Source: Vallitalea sp. | Lineage (GTDB): Bacteria; Bacillota; Clostridia; Lachnospirales; Vallitaleaceae | NCBI GenBank assembly: GCA_025210235.1 | Contig: JAOASG010000016.1 | Location: forward strand, 62,001 to 126,000 | Direction: 5' to 3' | DNA length: 64,000 bases | Part shown: positions 7,820 through 14,371 of the stretch, piece after piece | Layout of the letters: every line of letters begins with the position of its first letter | Position numbering within the stretch: the first letter of the stretch is position 1 | Notes under the pieces: generated by a model | Told to the model about the DNA's origin: nothing | Seen by the model: the letters and a program-made list of their open reading frames with translations, nothing else | Databases searched by the model: none | Translations under genes and position numbers: made by a program

Positions 7820-9222
7820 AAAATAAATCGCTTAATTTTAAATTAATTCTTACTTTCTTTAGTGTCCTCGTTATTTTCTCAGGCATTACATATTCCTTAT
7901 TAATAAAATCATTTCAAAATTATTATGAAGAAGATATCTATAGAGTTATAGAAGATAATTTAAATATTAAATTAAACCAACCATTTACTAATATTGATGA
8001 TTTCATAAACGAATTTGAAGATGAAAATGATAGAAGTATTGGACAGTTATTTTGGATAATGAAAGATGGAAAATTTTTTCGAAAAGAAAAGATTAGTTCT
8101 AATGATTTAACAGAAGATATATTAGATAATATAGAAAGTGATATTCTAAATCAAACAAAAAAAATGAAAAGATACTCTATAGATGTTAATGGAAGAAAAT
8201 TATTTTATGTTGTAACTAAATATGATTTTCCGAAAATTATTAGACCAAAGGTAACTAATCAAACTATAAATAATACAAATCTTAGACCAAGAGTTAATGT
8301 TCAAAATGTTGTATATCAAGTTGGTCTTAGGTGGGAACCTATTGATGATACACTTGAAAAGCAATTGTTTAGCCAAATTGGGATAGGAATATTATTAACA
8401 ATTGTAGCAATGTTAGTTGTTTTATTCTTTTTATCTACTCATCTAACTAAGCCATTAATGAAACTAACAAAGTCTGTTAAACAGATTTCTAAAAGAAAAT
8501 TTGACAAACCTATCACTATTAATAGAAATGATGAAATTGGGTTTTTAGCAGATACTATTGAAGAAATGAGAAAAGAACTTTTAAGTTATGACCAAGAACA
8601 AAAATTAAAACTACATTCTATTTCCCATGAATTAAAAACTCCTATAATGATTATACAAAGCTATATAGAGGCTCTTAAAAAAGAAATATATCCAAAAGGT
8701 TCGCCAGAATCTTCACTACAAGTTATTGAGGATGAATGTAACAGATTACAAAAATTAGTATATAATTTATTATATATACAGAGATTAGATTACTTTGAAA
8801 GCGAAATTAAAAATAAAGAAAAAATCAATTTGCAAGAAGTTATCGAAGAAGTAATTTATAATATGGAAATTGAATTGAATAATTTTAAAACAGAATATCA
8901 TTTGGAAAATGTTTATTTACAAGTTGATTATAATCAAATGAAAATTATAGTGGAAAATATTCTTAGCAATCAAATAAGATATGCAAATTCATTTATTAGA
9001 ATAACGTTGAAAAAAGAAGATGATGGTGTTATTCTTACATTTTATAATGACGGAGAACAATTAGATGAAAATGTAGATATATTTAAAATGTTTAAGAAAG
9101 GTAAAAATGGACAAAGTGGATTAGGATTATATATTGTAAAAAGGTTACTTGATATTAATAATGGAAGTATTAGTGCATATAATGAAGAAAAAGGAGTTAG
9201 TTTTAAAATATTATTAAAATAG
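7816..9222 (+). CDS. Membrane sensor histidine kinase
   Basis: This 468-residue kinase has a membrane helix at about 10-30, an extracellular sensor of about 160 residues, a second helix near 190-215, a HAMP linker, and a HisKA domain with the phospho-histidine in SHELKTP. The ATPase domain follows, with an N box around ENILSNQIRYA and a G box GQSGLGLYIVKR. It starts with TTG overlapping the regulator stop (TTGA). It is the cognate kinase of the upstream response regulator; the extracellular signal is unknown. Confidence 0.9.
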   Translation: MKNKSLNFKLILTFFSVLVIFSGITYSLLIKSFQNYYEEDIYRVIEDNLNIKLNQPFTNIDDFINEFEDENDRSIGQLFWIMKDGKFFRKEKISSNDLTEDILDNIESDILNQTKKMKRYSIDVNGRKLFYVVTKYDFPKIIRPKVTNQTINNTNLRPRVNVQNVVYQVGLRWEPIDDTLEKQLFSQIGIGILLTIVAMLVVLFFLSTHLTKPLMKLTKSVKQISKRKFDKPITINRNDEIGFLADTIEEMRKELLSYDQEQKLKLHSISHELKTPIMIIQSYIEALKKEIYPKGSPESSLQVIEDECNRLQKLVYNLLYIQRLDYFESEIKNKEKINLQEVIEEVIYNMEIELNNFKTEYHLENVYLQVDYNQMKIIVENILSNQIRYANSFIRITLKKEDDGVILTFYNDGEQLDENVDIFKMFKKGKNGQSGLGLYIVKRLLDINNGSISAYNEEKGVSFKILLK

Positions 9223-9239
9223 TACTGTACAAGACGGTC

Positions 9240-9438
9240 GTAGGCTAATGGATATTAAAAATTCGTTCAGGTTAAATTATCCTAAGAAAAACTAAGTTCA
9301 TTCCAGAATAGTTTCCTAAAAATTAAAAACTCCTTGCAGTCAAACATTTAATTTTCTTAACGGAAACTATTCTTCCATTCACTAAGATTTTCTAAAGATA
9401 ATTTAAAAGTCACTACTTTTTAATATCCATTAGCCTAC
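9240..9438. repeat. 199-bp imperfect palindrome with 22-bp terminal inverted repeats
   Basis: The outer arms are a perfect 22-bp inverted repeat (9240-9261 and 9417-9438). Further nested pairs lie inside in matching order: 9272-9281 with 9397-9406 (10 bp) and 9306-9316 with 9362-9372 (11 bp). The whole element can therefore fold as one long hairpin. No reading frame is present. TAGGCTA occurs at the left end (9241-9247) and again just outside the right end (9439-9445). It looks like a miniature inverted-repeat element or a large structured RNA. Confidence 0.75.
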
Positions 9439-9474
9439 TAGGCTAGTATAAGGCTATCTCTTTAATATTTTAAC

Positions 9475-9545
9475 GGAACTGTCAAGGTAAGATGCTGTAG
9501 GTGTTGCGGCAAGCGTGACAGGACGTCTTTATAATTTTTCATGCG
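9475..9545. other. GC-richer non-coding island
   Basis: Within this AT-rich gap the stretch is conspicuously richer in G and C (for example GGTGTTGCGGCAAGCGTGAC) and has CTGTCA at 9479-9484 facing TGACAG at 9516-9521. It contains no convincing frame. It could be a structured RNA piece or a relic of inserted DNA. Confidence 0.3.
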
Positions 9546-9646
9546 TTTGCCATGATTTTACTTGTTGTTAATCTTGAAAAATATTTGAAATAGTCTATAA
9601 TGTTAATATGTTAATTAAATTTTTAAGAGAAATATTTATGAATTAG

Positions 9647-9674
9647 GCTTCTTTCTAGAGGGAAAGAAGCTTTT
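9647..9674 (+). terminator. Terminator-like hairpin upstream of mgtC
   Basis: GCTTCTTTC (9647-9655) pairs with GAAAGAAGC (9662-9670) and runs into TTTT. No gene on this strand ends nearby except the kinase 430 bp upstream, so it may act as a leader attenuator for mgtC or end a non-coding transcript from the gap. Confidence 0.6.
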
Positions 9675-9742
9675 AAGTATATTTATATTCAATGGACTTG
9701 TTAAGTTTAAAAGGATGTGTAAAGTTTAGAAAGGGTGGATAG

Positions 9743-10462
9743 ATGGAAACATATGAAGTGATAATTAGAGTTGCAATTGCTATTTTAGTAGGAGGATTAA
9801 TTGGTTATGAGAGGCAAATTACTAATAGACCAGCTGGTTTTAGAACGCATATACTAGTATGTGTTGGAGCAGCTGTAGTTTCAATAATTCAACTTGAAAC
9901 AATGGAAAGGACTATAGTAATAATTAAAGAAAATCCAGAATTAGCTAATTCATTAAAAGTTGACATTGGGCGTATGGGAGCACAAGTTATAACTGGAGTA
10001 GGTTTTCTTGGAGCAGGAACAATAATTCGTGAAAAAGGATTAGTAAAAGGATTAACAACTGCAGCGTCTATATGGGTAGTTGCTTGTATAGGTCTTGCTG
10101 TTGGACTTGGTATGTATACAATAACAGCTGTTTCAACTACAGGAGTATTTATATCCTTAGTTATTCTTAAAAAAGTCGAAGATAAGTTTATTGATAAAGT
10201 TAAAACTATTGATTTAGATATTGAATATACAGGAGAGAAGGAATTAATAAAAGACATTGAAAATTATTTTCATAGGAAGAATATAATAGTAAATAGTATG
10301 AGGTTTATTAATGATATAGATGATGAAGCAGCTATAACGATAGAGAATAATGTTAACAGACGTTCAATATTTAGTATTGATGTTCCAAGGTACATAAAAG
10401 AAGCAAAGATAGTTCAAGATTTATGTAGAAAAAAGGGTGTAGAACAAGTAAAAATAATATAA
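9743..10462 (+). CDS. mgtC: MgtC/SapB-family membrane protein
   Basis: This 239-residue protein starts with the MgtC membrane domain (about 1-145): four to five helices with the family pattern GGLIGYERQ near residue 20, followed by GFRTHILVCVG. A soluble C-terminal domain of about 90 residues (150-239) resembles the ACT-like tail of longer MgtC proteins. The ATG at 9743 follows GAAAGGGTGG. MgtC proteins are linked to low-magnesium growth and modulation of ATP synthase in other bacteria; their biochemical role is not settled. A hairpin with a T tract 70 bp upstream could be a leader attenuator. Confidence 0.85.
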   Translation: METYEVIIRVAIAILVGGLIGYERQITNRPAGFRTHILVCVGAAVVSIIQLETMERTIVIIKENPELANSLKVDIGRMGAQVITGVGFLGAGTIIREKGLVKGLTTAASIWVVACIGLAVGLGMYTITAVSTTGVFISLVILKKVEDKFIDKVKTIDLDIEYTGEKELIKDIENYFHRKNIIVNSMRFINDIDDEAAITIENNVNRRSIFSIDVPRYIKEAKIVQDLCRKKGVEQVKII

Positions 10463-10471
10463 TAATTAGCA

Positions 10472-10518
10472 ACATATTGTGTTAAAGAATAAACTGAATA
10501 TAGTTTTGTCAATCATGT
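10472..10518 (+). repeat. Dispersed intergenic palindromic repeat, copy A
   Basis: Outer arms ACATATTG and CAATCATGT enclose the core AACTGAATATAGTT at 10492-10505, which forms a small hairpin (five pairs, one of them G-T). It lies just upstream of the DUF3810 gene. Same family as the copies at 11636, 13693, 19660, 36519 and 49635. Confidence 0.6.
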
Positions 10519-10551
10519 AACTTAGATATATAAAGAAAGGTGGAGAGTCAA

Positions 10552-11640
10552 ATAAATACAAAAGAAGAGTTTAGAAAATGGTATGGGGTTTTATTACTAC
10601 CTATTGCAATTTTACTAACTAATTTTGCATCTTCTTCACCTGATTTTATTGAAAAATACTATTCTAATGGTATATATCCTATCATTGGCCAGTGTTTAAG
10701 CAATATTACTGGAATTTTACCAATATCAGTAGCTGAAATGGGTGTTATATTTATAGTAGTATTTTTTGTGTATTTAGTAATAAATACAATTATTAAACTA
10801 ATAAGATACGAGCATAAAAGTAAGGTGTTAATAAATTTTGTTAGAAAGATAGTTTTATTTATTAGTATTGGTTATTTTATATTTGTTATTATATGGGGAT
10901 TAAATTATTATCGATTGCCATTTTCACAAATTGCTAATCTTTCAACACATGAAGCTACTGTTAATAAGTTAAGTAACTTATGTGAAAGTTTAATTTTACA
11001 AGCTAATGAACTTAGAAATGAAGTAAAGGAAGACAAAAATGGTGTTATGCAAATACCAAAAGGTCATATAGATGTCTTAGAGCGCGCAAATAAAGGGTAT
11101 GAAATTTTAGAAAATATCTATCCAGAGTTACGAGGGAAATATGGTAGAGCTAAACCGGTTGTTTTTTCAAAAGCAATGTCTTATGCAGGAATAACAGGTA
11201 TATATTTTCCTTTTACAGCCGAAGCAAATGTTAATAAAGATAGAACAGATGTACTTCTGCCAGCAACTACATGTCATGAAATGGCTCATCAAAGAGGATT
11301 TGCTAGGGAAGATGAGGCTAATTATATAGCATATCTTACATGTAAATATCATCCAGATACAGACTTTAGGTATTCAGGAATAATATTAGCACTAATACAT
11401 TCAATGGGTAAATTATATGAATATGATATAGATGCTTATGAACAATTAAAAAGTTCATACAGCGAGGGAGTAATACGAGATTTACAAGATAATAGTAATT
11501 ATTGGAAACGATTTTCTGGTCCAATTGATAGGGTATCTACAAATATAAACAATACTTATCTAAAGCTTAATAAGCAAAAAGATGGTGTTCATAGTTACGG
11601 AAGAATGGTTGATTTATTAATAGCAGAATATAGTAAGTAA
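10552..11640 (+). CDS. DUF3810 membrane zinc metalloprotease-like protein
   Basis: The protein (362 residues from 10552) has an N-terminal membrane region with about three helices up to residue 115, then a soluble domain with CHEMAHQRGF, an HExxH zinc motif, and downstream acidic residues EDEAN as likely ligands. This matches DUF3810, a family of uncharacterised membrane metallopeptidases. The start is uncertain: AGGTGGAG at 10538-10545 is a strong ribosome binding site, and the codon six bases downstream is ATA, giving the natural N-terminus NTKEEFRKW. The nearest standard codon, GTG at 10540, lies inside the binding site. Confidence 0.75.
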   Translation: MNTKEEFRKWYGVLLLPIAILLTNFASSSPDFIEKYYSNGIYPIIGQCLSNITGILPISVAEMGVIFIVVFFVYLVINTIIKLIRYEHKSKVLINFVRKIVLFISIGYFIFVIIWGLNYYRLPFSQIANLSTHEATVNKLSNLCESLILQANELRNEVKEDKNGVMQIPKGHIDVLERANKGYEILENIYPELRGKYGRAKPVVFSKAMSYAGITGIYFPFTAEANVNKDRTDVLLPATTCHEMAHQRGFAREDEANYIAYLTCKYHPDTDFRYSGIILALIHSMGKLYEYDIDAYEQLKSSYSEGVIRDLQDNSNYWKRFSGPIDRVSTNINNTYLKLNKQKDGVHSYGRMVDLLIAEYSK

Positions 11641-11680
11641 TTATATTAAATGATCAACTAAATATAGTTTTGCAATTACT
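11636..11680 (+). repeat. Dispersed intergenic palindromic repeat, copy B
   Basis: Arms AGTAATT and AATTACT enclose AACTAAATATAGTT (11656-11669), a perfect five-pair hairpin. The copy starts inside the stop region of the DUF3810 gene and lies between two convergent genes. Confidence 0.65.
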
Positions 11681-11714
11681 AAAGTATTAGAACAATATAT
11701 TGTAGAAAGTAATT

Positions 11715-13670
11715 CTAAGTAATAGAATTCCCTTCTACAGTATAGGCTTTACCATGAGAGCAAAATATTGACGTTGATGTATATTCTATATCAATATTTT
11801 TATTATAGCCAATTCGTTTAATTACTTGATCTGTATTATGACATATATCATAGCCATCAAATATTAAAGATATACTTCCTTTTCCAGAAGAGAAAGAAGC
11901 TAGTGTTGATGGATAGTTCATAGCTGTTGAAACAGGTACTCTTCCGGTAATTATAACCTGATTATTGTTTGTAATAGGTGGTTCAAAAACCCCATGCATT
12001 TTTGTAATATCTGACATAACTCTACCAGATAAATGATTTACAACTTTTATTTTAAATGAATAAAATGGTTCAAGTAAAATATTATCAACTTTTTCAATAC
12101 CTTGACGTATAGCACGAAAAGTAGCTTGTCTGAAATCGCCTCCACTAGTATGTTTAATATGAGATTTTCCTGTTGTTAGAGTTATATTAATATCTGTCAG
12201 GGGAGAGCCAGTAAGAATACCTTTTTTACATGCGTCAGCAATGTTCTTTTCACACATTCTTTGCCATCTAGTATGTAAAACATCCACATGACAAGTTGAA
12301 GAAAAAGATATTTTTGAATTTCTTGATGCGGGTTCAATATCAAATTCAACTTCTGCATAGTGTTTAAGAGGCTCGAAATGACCAAATCCATGAGTTTTAT
12401 ATGCAATTGTTTCTTTATAAAGTACTTCTGGGACACCAAATGTTATGGATTTTCCAAATCTTTCTTGTATAATATATGTTAATACCTCAAGTTGTATTGT
12501 ACCCATAACTTTAATATGTATTTCTTTAATTTCTTCTACCCATTCTACATCTAAAGAAGGATTTTCTTCAGTTAGTATTGTAAATATTTTAAGTATTTCT
12601 TTGGGATTTTCAAAAGAATCATATAGGACTTTAGATTTTAATGTTGGTATTAATGTGTATTCATTGTAATCATCAAAATCACCGATACCTTCTCCAACAT
12701 ATGACGCATTAAGTCCTGTTACAGCTATTAATTGTCCAGCATAAGCTTTTTTAGATATATCATAATTAGTTCCATTATAAATTCTCAATTCGTTAATTTT
12801 CTCGGTGCTTTTATCTTTATGAGTTATACTATCTTTAACATTAACAGTACCAGTATATAATTTAATGTAAGTGAGTTTATTGCCGTGGCTATCATGTCTA
12901 ATTTTATAAACTGTTCCTGATAGGGGTTCGTCTTTGGTATTATCATATTTTGATAAAGTTAATAGATCTATGGATTTCATTAACTTATCTATACCAATAC
13001 TCTTTAATGCAATTCCAGATAAACAAGGGTAAATACTATTGTTATTAAAAAATTTTTTTATTGCTTGGTATATTTCTGTGGGTTTAATATCTTCATCTTC
13101 TACATATTTTTCCATTATTACTTCATCATATTCGGCTATCAATTCAATTATATCTCTTGAAGGATTATCTAGAGAATAATTGATGTTTCCATCTTCGGTT
13201 ATATGTGAAAGTATAATTATATCTTGTGTGAAAGTATTTCTGATTTCATTAATTACATTTTCAAAATTTGATCCTACTCTGTCTAATTTATTGATAAAGA
13301 AAAATGTTGGTATTTGATATTTTTTAAGGAGTTGCCAAACTGTTTCTGTATGACCTTCTATTCCTTCTACAGCGGATATGATAATTACAGCATAATCAAG
13401 TATTCTAATAGATCTTTCCATTTCCGTTGAAAAATCTATATGCCCAGGAGTATCAACTAATTGATAAGTACAGTTGTTATAATTAGTAATAGCTTGATCT
13501 GAAAAGACAGTTATACCTCTTTCTTTTTCAATTGAATGGTAGTCAAGAAAAGTATTTTTATTATCAACACGACCAGCTTTCTTTATTGAACTTGTGCTAT
13601 ATAATATTTGTTCTAAAAGAGTTGTTTTTCCAGCATCTACATGTGCTACCATTCCTATTGTTTTATTCAT
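11715..13670 (-). CDS. Tet(M)-like ribosomal protection GTPase
   Basis: This 651-residue protein has the EF-G-like layout of tetracycline ribosomal protection proteins (Tet(M) is 639 residues). The GTPase domain shows AHVDAGKTTL, DTPGHIDF and NKLD; domains II-V follow, and the C-terminus extends past domain V. Proteins of this type release tetracycline from the ribosome or act as general ribosome rescue factors. Many anaerobe genomes carry diverged homologues whose resistance role is unproven, and this one may be such. The ATG at 13670 follows AGAAAGGATG on the minus strand, with a dispersed repeat in its leader. Confidence 0.8.
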   Translation of the reverse strand: MNKTIGMVAHVDAGKTTLLEQILYSTSSIKKAGRVDNKNTFLDYHSIEKERGITVFSDQAITNYNNCTYQLVDTPGHIDFSTEMERSIRILDYAVIIISAVEGIEGHTETVWQLLKKYQIPTFFFINKLDRVGSNFENVINEIRNTFTQDIIILSHITEDGNINYSLDNPSRDIIELIAEYDEVIMEKYVEDEDIKPTEIYQAIKKFFNNNSIYPCLSGIALKSIGIDKLMKSIDLLTLSKYDNTKDEPLSGTVYKIRHDSHGNKLTYIKLYTGTVNVKDSITHKDKSTEKINELRIYNGTNYDISKKAYAGQLIAVTGLNASYVGEGIGDFDDYNEYTLIPTLKSKVLYDSFENPKEILKIFTILTEENPSLDVEWVEEIKEIHIKVMGTIQLEVLTYIIQERFGKSITFGVPEVLYKETIAYKTHGFGHFEPLKHYAEVEFDIEPASRNSKISFSSTCHVDVLHTRWQRMCEKNIADACKKGILTGSPLTDINITLTTGKSHIKHTSGGDFRQATFRAIRQGIEKVDNILLEPFYSFKIKVVNHLSGRVMSDITKMHGVFEPPITNNNQVIITGRVPVSTAMNYPSTLASFSSGKGSISLIFDGYDICHNTDQVIKRIGYNKNIDIEYTSTSIFCSHGKAYTVEGNSIT

Positions 13671-13692
13671 TAGGGTACATCCTTTCTATAAA

Positions 13693-13739
13693 GGTAATTG
13701 CGAAACTACATTTAGTTGATTCTTTATACAATACTTACC
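13693..13739 (-). repeat. Dispersed intergenic palindromic repeat, copy C
   Basis: Read on the minus strand, GGTAAGTATTG opens the element, AACTAAATGTAGTT forms the central perfect hairpin, and CGCAATTACC closes it. It lies in the 5' leader of the Tet(M)-like gene. This is the clearest example of the two-tier (outer arm plus inner hairpin) structure. Confidence 0.65.
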
Positions 13740-13815
13740 TATCATCCTTGTACAGTATACATTATTTTATTATATTATGGAATATTTTTTGGCTTAAGAA
13801 AAGATATAAAAAAAT

Positions 13816-13845
13816 TTGAATTATTTAAGTAGTTTATGATATAAT
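13816..13845 (+). promoter_or_regulatory. Putative promoter of the Pel-type operon
   Basis: TTGAAT at 13816-13821 and TATAAT at 13840-13845 are separated by 18 bp, about 95 bp before the first gene of the cluster. The leader contains a loose AAAACAA/TTGTTTT pairing. No c-di-GMP riboswitch pattern was recognised. Confidence 0.55.
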
Positions 13846-13940
13846 ATATAAAAAGTTGTAACATAAAACAAGAAATTTGGATAATTTTGACGAGTTTGTT
13901 TTCCAGCAATTAACAATTTAAATAAGAATGGAATGATGCT

Positions 13941-14312
13941 ATGAGTATTTTGGTGAACATAGGTACTGTAGTTACAGGTTTCATATTAATTTTTTGCGTT
14001 ATAAGACTAATGGTTAATAAAAAAATGACGGAATCACAGTCAATATTATGGTTAATTATTGGAGTTATTGCAGTTATAATAGGTCTTTTTCCGACTGTTA
14101 TTTCATTTGTAGCAGAATTGTTGGGGATATGGTATCCTCCTTCAATTATATTCTTAATAGCATATGTAGGATTATTATTTATTGTCTTAAAAAATACAGT
14201 TGTTATATCTATTCAAAGTAATCAAATCAGTGAGTTATTCATACAAATCGCATTGTTAAACACAGAGAATGAAAAATTAAGAGAACAATTAAATTTATAT
14301 AAAGAACTATAA
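13941..14312 (+). CDS. DUF2304 small membrane protein
   Basis: This 123-residue protein has three hydrophobic helices (about 3-25, 36-58 and 68-90) and a short charged coiled-coil tail (NTENEKLREQLNLYKEL). The pattern matches DUF2304, a family often encoded beside DPM1-type glycosyltransferases in polysaccharide clusters; such a glycosyltransferase lies at 19728. The ATG at 13941 follows a modest GAATGGA site. It is the first gene of the Pel-type operon, 60 bp before the PelD fusion. A role as a membrane anchor or modulator of the glycosyltransferase is inferred. Confidence 0.7.
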   Translation: MSILVNIGTVVTGFILIFCVIRLMVNKKMTESQSILWLIIGVIAVIIGLFPTVISFVAELLGIWYPPSIIFLIAYVGLLFIVLKNTVVISIQSNQISELFIQIALLNTENEKLREQLNLYKEL

Positions 14313-14317
14313 AATTG

Positions 14318-14348
14318 AAGTTATTATAATTGAGTTTTGTAATTACTT
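14318..14348 (+). repeat. Degenerate copy of the dispersed repeat (copy D)
   Basis: AAGTTATT at 14318-14325 can pair with AATTACTT at 14341-14348, and TTGAGTTTTGTAATTACTT matches the 3' half of the family consensus. The central hairpin is lost. Confidence 0.4.
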
Positions 14349-14371
14349 ATAATAAACAGGAGGTGGACTTT

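Noticed and set aside
13846..13940. Possible c-di-GMP riboswitch before the Pel operon
   Set aside because: The leader is too short and lacks the conserved GEMM segments; only a weak AAAACAA/TTGTTTT pairing is visible.
14330..14371. TTG at 14330 as start of the PelD fusion
   Set aside because: It lies within a copy of the dispersed repeat and has no binding site upstream; the only strong site (14358-14365) points further in.
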